Positions 1-8,297 of a DNA stretch of 64,000 bases are shown piece by piece. Below the pieces are notes generated by a model. That model worked only from the letters and a program-made list of their open reading frames with translations. It searched no databases and had not been told where the DNA came from. A program made the position numbers and the translations under genes. Location: the NCBI RefSeq assembly GCF_045207655.1, contig NZ_CP108784.1, positions 5,642,001 through 5,706,000 on the forward strand, written 5' to 3'. How positions within the stretch are numbered: the first letter of the stretch is position 1; every line of letters starts with the position of its first letter. Origin of the DNA: Embleya sp045207655. Its GTDB lineage: Bacteria > Actinomycetota > Actinomycetes > Streptomycetales > Streptomycetaceae.

Positions 1-97
1 GTACGGAGGGGACACGCGCAGCCCATGCTCGGTCGCCCCGCCGCTCGACGCGTCGGTGCTCAACGATCTTGTCACGAACCCGGCACCGAGTATCGGT

Positions 98-117
98 GTG
101 CCGGCCGCGCCCGGCAC
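98..117. promoter_or_regulatory. Inverted repeat upstream of the first gene
   Basis: A 7-bp inverted repeat, GTGCCGG with a 6-bp spacer and CCGGCAC, lies about 90 bp before the chosen start of the first gene. The leader (1-208) shows no convincing coding content. The repeat could be an operator or a chance GC-rich palindrome. No regulator is evident. Confidence 0.25.
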
Positions 118-208
118 ACTGATCACCGGTTTCCGCCCCCCGGGGCCGGACTTGTCCCCGGCCGCACCGGTGCGTCGAGAAACCACGACGGGGAGCACAG
201 GGAGTGGC

Positions 209-2554
209 ATGAACGGCGGCGGCAGGGAACGGCCGGAAGAGGACGGGGAAAAGCGCTTCGAGGACGACCCGCTCGAATTCCCCGCCGACGCCTCGGCACG
301 CTCCGCGGCCGATTCGGGAAGCGGGTCGGCGAGCGGCTCCTGGGGCGACGACGCGTATCTGGACGAATTGTTCGGGCCGCGCCCGGGTGCGGCCGAGGAG
401 CGTGACGCGCGGGCGGCCGAGCCGCCCGGGTTCGCGTCCGGCTCGGCGCGCGCGTCCGCGTCCGCGCCGCGCATCGGTGGCGCCGAGCCGATCCGGCTCG
501 ACGACGACCGGTCGGGCCCGGTCCCGGGAGTCGACCGGGGCGGCGCCGACGAACCGGGGTCGGGCGCGCTGCAACTGATCGCGGGCGACCTGCTGTTGAC
601 CTTCGGCGGACCGGACGGCACCGACGCGAGCGCGATGCCCGCCGGAGCCCGGCCGCCGCTGACCTCCAGGCTGCCCGGTTCGGTGCCCACGAACGACCTG
701 CCGCCGCTGGGCCGCGACGTGGAGATCGCCGAGCTCACCGGCCTGTTGCAGCGCGGGACGTCGGTGCGGATCGGCGGGTCCTCGTCGAGCGGTCGCACCA
801 CCGTGCTGCGGCACCTGGCCGCGCTCGACCCGGCGGAGGCGCCGGACGGGGTGGTCCTGCTCGACGGGCGCCGCCGCGGTCTGGACGACCTGCTGCAGCA
901 GTTGCACGACGCGTGCTTCACCGGACCCGCGTACCGGCCGACCCGGCGGCAACTGGGCATCATCCTGGCCGGTGTGGCCGCGCTCGTGGTCGTGGACGAT
1001 CTGGAGCTGGGCCAGGAGGACGTGCTCGAACTGCTGCGGATCGCCCCGGAATGCGCTTTCCTGGTGGCCGGTCCGGAAGTGGCGGATCCGATCGCGCGCC
1101 GGGACTCGCCGCTGCACGAGATCACCTTGGGCGGGCTCCCGCAGGAGGCGTGTTTCGACCTGCTGCGGCGGATCGCCGGGCGGGAACTCGACGACGAGGA
1201 ACTCGCCTGGGCCTCCGCGCTGTGGTTCCAGGTGGGCGGCCATCCGGGCCGGTTCATGCAGGCCGGCGCGCTGCTGGGGCGGCGCGAGCGCGGGCGGTCC
1301 GGCTACGGGCTGCTCGACGACGGCACGGCGGACAGCTCGGGCGAGTTGCCCTCGCCCGGCGAGCCGAGGCAGTTCGTACCGCGCCTGGTGCCGCTGGTGT
1401 CCGCGTCGGCGCAACAGGTGCTGCGGCTGGCCTCCGCCTTGGACGGCGAACTGCCGGACCCGGTACACCTGCCGGCCCTGACCGGCGCGGTGGACGCGGT
1501 GGGCGCGGCCGACGAGCTGGTCGCGGCCGGGCTCGCGGTGCGCGAGTTCGGCCGGTATCGGCTCACCGGCGGCACCGCCGAGGTGATCGCCACGATCGTG
1601 CGCGGGCCGTCCTCCTGGGCCGTCGCGGCGATACAGCACTTCACCTGGTGGGTCTCGCACCCCTCGGTCACTCCCGTGGAGATCGCCCGCGAGGCGGACA
1701 CGATCCTGGCCTGCCTGCGCGAGTCGGAGCGGCTGGGCAAGGCCGGATCGGCGCGCGCGCTGGCCCGGTCGGCGGCGCCCGCGTTCGGCGCCTCGGCACG
1801 CTGGGACACGTGGGGCGAGGTGCTCGACCTGGGTCTGGCCTCGGCGCGCGAGGCGGGCGCCTCGGCGGCGTCCGATCACGCGTGGTTCCGGCACGAGCTG
1901 GCCGTCCTGGCGCTGTGCACCGGCGACACCCGGGGGGCGCGCGAGGAGGCGGTCGCGGCCACCCGGATGCGCGACGTCGGCTCGGACAAGCGCGGACTCG
2001 CGGCGGACCGCCGGGTGCTGGCGCTGGCGGGTGGCGACCGGGTCGCGGTCGCGGCGGCGGGCGCGGACGGTACGGGCGGCGCGGCGCGCGGCGGGATCGG
2101 TCGTCGCGGCGTGCTGATGACGGCGGGCGCGGCGGCGGTCCTGGTGCTGACCCTGGCCGCCGTGGTCGCGATGGGCTCGGATTCGCCGGACAGGATCGAC
2201 CACCGCAATCCGGTCGGCTCGACCGGCTCGGCGGCCTTCGACCCGAACACGCCCAACCGGGGCCCGGAGGCGGATCCCAAGGCCGACCGGGACAAGCCGG
2301 CGTCCCCGACCGGCAGCCGCAAGCCGGGCTCCGGCAGCGCGACCTCGACGATCACCACGACGACCCGCGAGTCGCCGCCCGCGACCACCGCCCCGGCGAA
2401 CACGGTGCGCTCGTCCAGCCCGGCCAACTCGGCGTCCCAGGGCAACAGTTCGCCCCCGACCACGACGTCGGCGCCCCCACCGGCCTCGACCACACCACCC
2501 CAGCCGAGCACATCCGCCCCGGCCCAGCCCCCGGCGGCCGGCGAAGGCACGTGA
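209..2554 (+). CDS. Membrane-anchored STAND/AAA-like ATPase with degenerate P-loop
   Basis: A 781-residue protein. I chose the ATG at 209 because GGGAG sits 4 nt before it; the frame stays open upstream but without a ribosome site. Residues 1-170 are acidic and low in complexity. A 'PLGRDVEIAEL' lead-in, typical of STAND ATPases, precedes a P-loop-like GGSSSSGRTT near residues 188-197. It has Arg where Walker A normally has Lys. A Walker B-like 'ALVVVDDLE' follows near 257-265. A mostly helical region runs to about 600. One membrane segment (about 635-655) is followed by a roughly 125-residue Ser/Thr/Pro-rich tail, which would be outside the cell. The layout suggests a cytoplasmic NTPase sensor tethered to the membrane, but the function is unknown. 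The P-loop Arg raises doubt about ATP hydrolysis. Confidence 0.75.
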   Translation: MNGGGRERPEEDGEKRFEDDPLEFPADASARSAADSGSGSASGSWGDDAYLDELFGPRPGAAEERDARAAEPPGFASGSARASASAPRIGGAEPIRLDDDRSGPVPGVDRGGADEPGSGALQLIAGDLLLTFGGPDGTDASAMPAGARPPLTSRLPGSVPTNDLPPLGRDVEIAELTGLLQRGTSVRIGGSSSSGRTTVLRHLAALDPAEAPDGVVLLDGRRRGLDDLLQQLHDACFTGPAYRPTRRQLGIILAGVAALVVVDDLELGQEDVLELLRIAPECAFLVAGPEVADPIARRDSPLHEITLGGLPQEACFDLLRRIAGRELDDEELAWASALWFQVGGHPGRFMQAGALLGRRERGRSGYGLLDDGTADSSGELPSPGEPRQFVPRLVPLVSASAQQVLRLASALDGELPDPVHLPALTGAVDAVGAADELVAAGLAVREFGRYRLTGGTAEVIATIVRGPSSWAVAAIQHFTWWVSHPSVTPVEIAREADTILACLRESERLGKAGSARALARSAAPAFGASARWDTWGEVLDLGLASAREAGASAASDHAWFRHELAVLALCTGDTRGAREEAVAATRMRDVGSDKRGLAADRRVLALAGGDRVAVAAAGADGTGGAARGGIGRRGVLMTAGAAAVLVLTLAAVVAMGSDSPDRIDHRNPVGSTGSAAFDPNTPNRGPEADPKADRDKPASPTGSRKPGSGSATSTITTTTRESPPATTAPANTVRSSSPANSASQGNSSPPTTTSAPPPASTTPPQPSTSAPAQPPAAGEGT

Positions 2555-2614
2555 GGTCGACGAACGCGGCCTCGGCGCCGGATCCCGGGCGCCGGGGCCC
2601 GGCGCCCGGCGGCA

Positions 2615-3622
2615 TCACCGCAGCGCCGGCAGTACTTCCTTCCCCAGCCGCTTCACGTTCTCCAATGTCGTCGATGCCGCGCCCCCGCCCTCGGTGAACA
2701 GCAGGAAACGGGTGATGCCCGTGCGTTCCGCGGTGTGGGAGAGGCGGCGGACGCAGTCGGTCGGGGAGCCGACCGGGTGGATGCGGCACAGGAAGTCGGT
2801 GTATTCCGCCGGGTCGCGCATGCGGCGTTGCCGGTCGTCCACCGTCACGTGCGCCGACAGGCCCCGGCGCAGCCACCTCGGCATCGCGCCGCGCAGGGTC
2901 TCGGTGGCCTCGCGGCGGGTGTCCGCGACGTAGGCGACGCTCGCGGCGGCGTGCTCGACCGCCTTGGGGTCGCGGCCGCACGCGGACGCGGCGCACTCAT
3001 AGGTGCGGACCATCGCGGCCTTCTCCTCGTCGTCGGCGTGCATGCCCAGGAGCATCGGCAGGCCGTGGCGGGCGGCGAGCGAGGCGCTCGCGGGCGAGGT
3101 GCAGGCGACGATCACCGGCGGGTGTGGGTAGGTGCGCGGGCGCGGTACCACCGGCACCTTGCGGAACGCGAAGTGTTCGCCCTCCGCGCCCACCCTCGGG
3201 TGGGTGAGCCAGCGCATCAGCAGGTCCAGTGACTCCGGGAAGGCCTCGTCGTACCGCCGCAGGCCGGTGCCGAAGACCTCCAGGTCCACCCACGGGCCAC
3301 CGCGCCCGACACCGAGCGTGAAACGCCCCCCGGAGAGCTGGTCCAGCAGGGCGGCCTGCTCACCGAGAGCGACCGGGTGCTGGTCGGAAAGCACACTGAT
3401 CGCCGTACCCACCCCGATTCGATGGGTACGCCCCAGTAGCATGGAGGCGAACGTGACCGCCGACGGGCACAACCCGTACGGCACGAAATGGTGTTCGGCG
3501 ATCCACGCCTCGTCGAACCCGGCCTCCTCCGCGGCGATTCCCGCGTCCATGGCAGCGGTGAGCACGCCACCGTGATCGCCCGCGTCGAACTGTGCCGCCA
3601 GCAGGAAGATGCCCAACTTCAT
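2615..3622 (-). CDS. LLM class flavin-dependent oxidoreductase
   Basis: A 335-residue luciferase-like (LLM) protein, a family that uses FMN or F420 as cofactor. The start ATG is set by a strong AGGAGG (3628-3633). Family hallmarks are the N-terminal 'MKLGIFLLAAQFD' strand, the 'EAWIAEHHF' motif near residue 40, 'LLDQLSGGRFTLGVGRG' near 100, and a TIM-barrel length. Substrate specificity cannot be read from the sequence. It is divergent from the 3-hydroxyacyl-CoA dehydrogenase gene across a 375-bp intergenic region, so the two might share control. An open frame continues far upstream of the ATG, but that part is antisense to the neighbour and is not real. Confidence 0.85.
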   Translation of the reverse strand: MKLGIFLLAAQFDAGDHGGVLTAAMDAGIAAEEAGFDEAWIAEHHFVPYGLCPSAVTFASMLLGRTHRIGVGTAISVLSDQHPVALGEQAALLDQLSGGRFTLGVGRGGPWVDLEVFGTGLRRYDEAFPESLDLLMRWLTHPRVGAEGEHFAFRKVPVVPRPRTYPHPPVIVACTSPASASLAARHGLPMLLGMHADDEEKAAMVRTYECAASACGRDPKAVEHAAASVAYVADTRREATETLRGAMPRWLRRGLSAHVTVDDRQRRMRDPAEYTDFLCRIHPVGSPTDCVRRLSHTAERTGITRFLLFTEGGGAASTTLENVKRLGKEVLPALR

Positions 3623-3997
3623 CGCGTCCTCCTCGTCGTGACCCCGTCGGCCCGGCCGGGCGGGACCGGCGGTGGGCGGAGCGGGACGTGGGGACAGGGC
3701 GCCCACAGACAAGACAACGCTTGAAGGCCTTCGGAGGTAATCCTTCACCTGTGATGGTTTTCCACCCGGCCGGGCGGTTATCGGACAGGCGGCGCCATCG
3801 TGTGGTCGGCGACGGGAACGCTTGATCACCCACCCGAACACATATTCGGGACGGATCGAGGCGAACGGCACATCCCGCCGGTCTGTGCCTGTCCGACAGG
3901 GGCTGCCATACTCCTGAAACCCCGCGGTACTACTTCGCAGTAACCAAGGCGTACTCCCGGTAGGGAGACGCCATTTCAGCAGCGAGGAGCACAGCAG
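3623..3997. promoter_or_regulatory. Divergent promoter region between the LLM oxidoreductase and hydroxyacyl-CoA dehydrogenase genes
   Basis: This 375-bp gap has no plausible gene. Its right part contains a short inverted repeat, CTCCC (3954-3958) and GGGAG (3963-3967), just before the ribosome site GAGGAG (3984-3989) of the dehydrogenase. The repeat might be an operator. It does not match the TTACC-N4-GGTAA palindrome found elsewhere in the window. Confidence 0.35.
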
Positions 3998-5773
3998 ATG
4001 ACCCGTGACATCAGCACGGTCGGCGTGGTCGGCCTGGGCACCATGGGCGCCGGCATCGTCGAGGTCCTGGCCCGGGCGGGACTCACCGTCGTGGCCGTGG
4101 ACGTCTCCGACGAGGCCATCGCGCGTGGCCGGGCCCGGATCGCCGAGTCGACCGCCCGCGCCGCGGCGCGCGGGAAGCTGACCGAGGACCAGCAGCGAGA
4201 CATCTTCGATCGCATCACCCTCGGCACCGACCTGAACTCGGTCGCCGCGGCGGATCTCGTCCTGGAGGCGATACCCGAGCAGCTCGAGCAGAAGCAGGAG
4301 CTTTTCGCCCGGCTCGACAAGATCTGCGGCCCGGACACCATCCTGGCCACCAACACCTCCTCGCTGTCGGTCACCGAGCTCTCGGTGTCCACCACACGTT
4401 CCTCGCGCGTCGTGGGGCTGCACTTCTTCAACCCCGCGCCGGTGATGAAGCTGGTCGAGGTCGTCCGCACGGTGGTCACCGAACCCGAGGTGCTCGCCGA
4501 CGTGGTCGCGCTCGCCGAGCGGCTGGGCAAGTCGCCGGTGGTCGCCGGCGACCGGGCCGGCTTCATCGCCAACGGGCTGCTGTTCGCGTACCTCAACCAC
4601 GCGGCGTCGATGTACGAGCAGAAGTACGCCACGCGTGAGGACATCGACGCGGCGATGCGCTTCGGCTGCGGTCTGCCGATGGGCCCGCTCGCGGTGCTCG
4701 ACCTGGTCGGGATCGACACCGCGTACGAGATCCTGGAGCAGATGTATCGCCAGTCGCGCGATCGCCTGCACGCGCCCGCGCCGATCCTCAAGCAGATGCG
4801 TACCGCGGGCCTGCTCGGGCGCAAGAGCGGTCGCGGCTTCTACACCTACGAGCAGGCCGGCTCGCCGGTCGTGGTGGCCGAGGCCGGCGAGACCGGCGCG
4901 GTCGCCGGCACGCCGCGCGACGTGCGCGCGGTGGGCGTGGTGGGCACCGGGACGATGGCCACCGGCATCGTCGAGGTGTTCGCCAAGTCCGGCTACGACG
5001 TGGTCTACGTCGCGCGCAGCGAGGAGAAGGTCGAGCGCGTGCGCACGGCGCTGATCCGCTCGCTGGACAAGCAGATCCAGCGCGGCCGGCTGACCGAGGA
5101 GGCCAAGGCCGACGCGCTGGCCCGGGTGACCGGCTCGACCCGGCTCGACGACCTCGCCTTCGCGGACCTGGTCGTGGAGGCGGTGGTCGAGGAACTGTCG
5201 GTCAAGCAGGCCCTGTTCGAGAACTTCGACGAGATCTGCAAGCCCGGCGCGATCCTCGCGACCACCACCTCCTCGCTGCCGGTGATCGACTGCGCGGTGG
5301 CCACCTCGCGCCCCGGCGACGTGGTCGGCATGCACTTCTTCAACCCCGCGCCGGTGATGAAGCTGGTCGAGGTGGTGCGTACGGTCGCCACCACGGACGA
5401 CGTGGTGGCCACCGTCCACGAGGTCTGTCGCCGCACGAGGAAGCACGCGGTGGACTGCGGCGACCGGGCCGGCTTCATCGTCAACGCGCTGCTGTTCCCG
5501 TACCTGAACGACGCGGCGCGCATGCTCCAGGCCAACTACGCCACGGCCGAGGACATCGACACCGCGATCAAGCTGGGCGCGGGCTACCCGATGGGTCCGT
5601 TCGAACTGCTCGACGTGGTCGGGCTGGACGTCTCGCTGGCGATCCAGAGGGTGCTGTTCGCCGAGTTCCGCGAGCCCGGCTGGTCGCCGGTGCCGCTGCT
5701 GGAGCACCTGGTGACCGCGGGCTACCTCGGCCGCAAGACCGGGCGCGGTTTCCGGGACTACGCGAAGCGGTAG
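3998..5773 (+). CDS. 3-hydroxyacyl-CoA (3-hydroxybutyryl-CoA) dehydrogenase, internally duplicated
   Basis: A 591-residue NAD(P)-dependent oxidoreductase acting on 3-hydroxyacyl-CoA. GAGGAG lies 8 nt before the ATG. Two complete dehydrogenase units lie in tandem, about residues 1-285 and 305-591. Each has a Rossmann nucleotide-binding loop ('GVVGLGTMGAGIVE' and 'GVVGTGTMATGIVE'), the motif 'HFFNPAPVMKLVEVVRT' with the catalytic His, and the 'DRAGFI.N.LLF.YLN' C-terminal domain. Single-unit bacterial homologues are about half this length. The second loop has Ala where the first has Gly, so the two units may differ in cofactor or activity. A role in reducing acetoacetyl-CoA or in fatty acid oxidation fits the thiolase and Ccr genes further along, but this is inferred. 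Confidence 0.93.
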   Translation: MTRDISTVGVVGLGTMGAGIVEVLARAGLTVVAVDVSDEAIARGRARIAESTARAAARGKLTEDQQRDIFDRITLGTDLNSVAAADLVLEAIPEQLEQKQELFARLDKICGPDTILATNTSSLSVTELSVSTTRSSRVVGLHFFNPAPVMKLVEVVRTVVTEPEVLADVVALAERLGKSPVVAGDRAGFIANGLLFAYLNHAASMYEQKYATREDIDAAMRFGCGLPMGPLAVLDLVGIDTAYEILEQMYRQSRDRLHAPAPILKQMRTAGLLGRKSGRGFYTYEQAGSPVVVAEAGETGAVAGTPRDVRAVGVVGTGTMATGIVEVFAKSGYDVVYVARSEEKVERVRTALIRSLDKQIQRGRLTEEAKADALARVTGSTRLDDLAFADLVVEAVVEELSVKQALFENFDEICKPGAILATTTSSLPVIDCAVATSRPGDVVGMHFFNPAPVMKLVEVVRTVATTDDVVATVHEVCRRTRKHAVDCGDRAGFIVNALLFPYLNDAARMLQANYATAEDIDTAIKLGAGYPMGPFELLDVVGLDVSLAIQRVLFAEFREPGWSPVPLLEHLVTAGYLGRKTGRGFRDYAKR

Positions 5774-5775
5774 CG

Positions 5776-5865
5776 CGGGCCGGAGCGATGCGGGCCGAAG
5801 CGTTACGGGCAGAAGCGTCACGGGCCGAAGAGTTGTGGGCCGAAGAGTTGTGGGCCGGGGCGATG
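5776..5865. repeat. Six-copy 15-bp tandem repeat after a stop codon
   Basis: Six degenerate 15-bp units start 2 nt after the TAG of the dehydrogenase gene: 5776-5790, 5791-5805, 5806-5820, 5821-5835, 5836-5850 and 5851-5865. The shared core is CGGGCCGAAG followed by CGTTA, AGTTG or similar. The unit length is a multiple of three, but the region follows the stop and has no start of its own. It lies between the gene end and the strong terminator at 5910-5949, so it would be transcribed as 3' untranslated RNA. Confidence 0.85.
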
Positions 5866-5909
5866 CCGCCGGACCGGTCGCGGTCGGACGGGAGTAAGTA
5901 GTACGAGAG

Positions 5910-5949
5910 GGGTACGGGTGCACGCGCCGCGTGCACCCGTACCCTTTTT
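5910..5949 (+). terminator. Strong intrinsic terminator
   Basis: A perfect 17-bp stem (5910-5926 with 5928-5944) with a nominal 1-nt loop is followed directly by TTTTT (5945-5949). It ends transcription from the dehydrogenase gene. The next gene's GTG lies only 2 nt after the T run. Confidence 0.93.
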
Positions 5950-5951
5950 GT

Positions 5952-6251
5952 GTGCCGCGTCGTAACAAGCCCACCAGCCGCTCCCGGTCCGCCGACCGGG
6001 ACGAACCCCGCGACCCCAGCCTCGGCTTCGAGGAGCGCGAGTCGGGGATGGACGGGGATTGGCTGGTGCGACCGATCAGCGGTCAGGCCGCGACCAAGAC
6101 CTACCGTTGCCCCGGATGCGACCACGAGATCGCGCCGGGCGTGCCGCACCTGGTCGCGTGGTCCGCGGACGGCCGGGTCGAGGAGCGCCGGCACTGGCAT
6201 CGCCCGTGCTGGAACAGCCGCGGGCACCGGCGGATCACCCGGCGACGGTAG
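5952..6251 (+). CDS. Small conserved actinobacterial protein with possible zinc site
   Basis: A 99-residue protein of unknown function. The GTG at 5952 gives the N-terminus 'MPRRNKP', which I recall from Streptomyces relatives. There is no room for a ribosome site after the terminator T run, so translation may be leaderless or depend on the hairpin. An in-frame ATG at 6047, with GAGGAG further upstream, is the alternative. The core 'ATKTYRCPGCDHEIAPGVPHLVAW' together with 'HWHRPCW' gives a CxxC...H...C pattern that could hold one zinc ion. The tail is very basic. Its last 17 bp overlap the end of the convergent membrane protein gene. Confidence 0.75.
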   Translation: MPRRNKPTSRSRSADRDEPRDPSLGFEERESGMDGDWLVRPISGQAATKTYRCPGCDHEIAPGVPHLVAWSADGRVEERRHWHRPCWNSRGHRRITRRR

Positions 6252-6687
6252 AGGCCCCGTCCCGACCCGTGGCCATCCGTCGACCGGCCGGGCGCCGGGG
6301 GCGGGTCGCCAGCGTCGCCGCGAGCAGCAGCGCCAGGGCCGGCAGGGTCACCGCGAGCACGATCGGGAAGATCAGCGCGACCGCCGAGCTCGCCACATGC
6401 AGACCGGCCGCGCCGATCAGGCCGACCCGGGAGGACGATCCGGTGTGCAGCCGATCCCGCAGGTTGTTCACCGCCCAGACCGACCAGATCACGATCACCA
6501 GGCCGAGCAGCACGAAGAAGGCGGCCCCGAGGGCGCCGGCCGCGGTCCCCTTGCTCGCGTACCGGTCCGACAGCGCGTTCATGAGCACGATCGGCGCGAC
6601 CACGCCACAGCCGACGACCGCGGCCACCGCCTCGAAGGTCAATGTCACGACCGCCGCGTACGTCACGATCCCCCGGGTCACCGTCAT
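6235..6687 (-). CDS. Small integral membrane protein, unknown function
   Basis: A 150-residue protein with four hydrophobic spans, roughly residues 8-35, 45-70, 88-105 and 108-128, and a basic C-terminal tail. No family was recognised. The ATG at 6687 has no clear ribosome site. Its 3' end overlaps the convergent small zinc-type protein gene by 17 bp. It is separated from the aldehyde dehydrogenase remnant by about 120 bp. Confidence 0.6.
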   Translation of the reverse strand: MTVTRGIVTYAAVVTLTFEAVAAVVGCGVVAPIVLMNALSDRYASKGTAAGALGAAFFVLLGLVIVIWSVWAVNNLRDRLHTGSSSRVGLIGAAGLHVASSAVALIFPIVLAVTLPALALLLAATLATRPRRPAGRRMATGRDGASTVAG

Positions 6688-6810
6688 AAGCCGCGATCGT
6701 GCCCGCTGGGCGCGGGTTTGTCGAGAGTCCGTTCGAGTCCGGTGGGGGCGCCGGCCGGGCGTGAGGCGTCGACCCGGCGCCGGTCCCGGGCGCCGGGTCG
6801 GTGGGTCCGC

Positions 6811-8289
6811 TCAGCCGCGTCGCCCGAAGCGCAGCGAGACGTAGCGGTCGAGCAGCCTCATGGTGCCCTGGGTGCGGGCGAACGACGTGGGTTCCAGCGG
6901 CGTCCTGAACAGGCGCCGGGTGATCGCCTGCGGGCGGGCGAACTCGCGCAGCCCGTCCGCGCCGTGGACGCGTCCGAAACCGCTCTCGCCGACCCCGCCG
7001 AACGGCAGCGCCGGGATGCCCGCGAAGGCGATCACCGCGTCCACCGACACCATCCCGGTGCGCAGTCGCCGGGCGATCCGCATGCCCAGCCGCCCGGTCC
7101 GGGCGAACACCGACGCGCCCAGACCGTAGCCGGTGCCGTTGGCCAGGCGGACCGCCTCGTCCAGGTCCTCGACGGTGCGTACCGAGATCACCGGGCCGAA
7201 CGTCTCCTCGCAGGCCGCGCCGCTGTCGTCCGGCGCGTCCACGAGCACGACCGGGTCGATGTACGGCGGCCGGATCGCGCCGACCCCACCCACCACCGCC
7301 GTCGCGCCGCCGGCGATCGCCTCGTCGAGATGCCGGCGTACCACCTCGACCTGGGCCGGCATGGTCATCGGGCCGTACGCCGCGCCCGGTTCGTCGGCCG
7401 GGACCAGGTCGGCGATCCCGGCCCGGAGCCGGTTCAGGAACTCGGTCTTGATCGAGCGCTCGACGAAGACCCGTTCGATGCCCACGCAGGTCTGCCCGGC
7501 GTTGGACAGCGCGCCCCACAAGGTGGCCTCGGCGGCCTGTCCGAGGTCGGCGCCCGCGCCGACGATCAGCGCGTCCTTGCCGCCGCACTCCATCAGTACG
7601 GGCGTCAGGGTCCGCGCGCACGCGGCCATCACCTCGCGCCCGGTGGCGGCCGAGCCGGTGAAGGCCGGCTTGTCCACGCCGGCCGCGCACAGCGCGGCGC
7701 CGGTGGAGCCGTCGCCGGCGATCACCTCGAACACCCCCGACATCGCGTCCGGGTTGGCCCGGGCGAACGCGTCGGCCAGGAACACGCCCACGCCCGGGGT
7801 GTACTCGCTCGGCTTGAACAGCACCGCGTTGCCCGCCGCCGGCGCGTACGCGATCGAGCCCAGCGGGGTGAACACCGGGTGGTTCCACGGGCCGATCACG
7901 CCGACCAGGCCGAACGGCCGGTACTCCACGTACGCCGCGTGGTTGACCATCGCCAGGCCGCTCGGTACGCGGCGGCGGCGCAGCACGGGGGCCGCGTGTG
8001 CCGAGGCTCAGTTGATGTGCTCCAGGCCCAGGAGCAGTTACAGGAACGCGTCGTCCTGCGGTTTGCCGTTCTCGTCGTGCACCAGCGACCCCAACGCGTG
8101 CCGGGTGCACACGAGTTCGGCCGCCCACGCGCGCATCCGGCGGCGCCGCTCGACGGGCGCGAGCCCGGCCCACCAGGCGCCGCCGACCCGGGCTCGGGCC
8201 ACCGCCTCGCGCACGTGCTCGGCGTCGTGGATCGGGTAGCGGGCCAACTCCTTGCCGGTGGCCGGGTCGAGCGAAGCGAAGGTCTGCAT
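6811..8289 (-). pseudogene. Aldehyde dehydrogenase interrupted by two in-frame stop codons
   Basis: One continuous frame of 492 codon positions plus a stop reads as an NAD(P)-dependent aldehyde dehydrogenase. It is broken by TAA (8040-8038) and TGA (8010-8008). The first 83 residues ('MQTFASLDPATGKELARYP' to 'GKPQDDAFL') precede the TAA. Ten codons later comes the TGA, then the rest of the enzyme. Homologues I recall have Glu at the TAA and Trp at the TGA, so both look like point nonsense changes with no frameshift. The downstream part keeps the catalytic Glu ('MECGGKD') and Cys ('NAGQTCVG'). A GTG at 7986 could start a 391-residue protein lacking the first third of the cofactor domain. The gene begins 8 nt after the acyl-CoA ligase stop, so they formed an operon. 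Stop-codon readthrough is possible but less likely. Confidence 0.85.
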
Positions 8290-8297
8290 GGTCGGGT

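Noticed and set aside
3623..5974. Long minus-strand extension of the LLM oxidoreductase frame
   Set aside because: It is antisense to the 3-hydroxyacyl-CoA dehydrogenase gene, and the true start has a strong AGGAGG.
6811..8289. Reading the aldehyde dehydrogenase as two separate normal genes
   Set aside because: The 83-residue N-terminal piece and the downstream piece are parts of one enzyme in one frame with nothing between them but the two stops.
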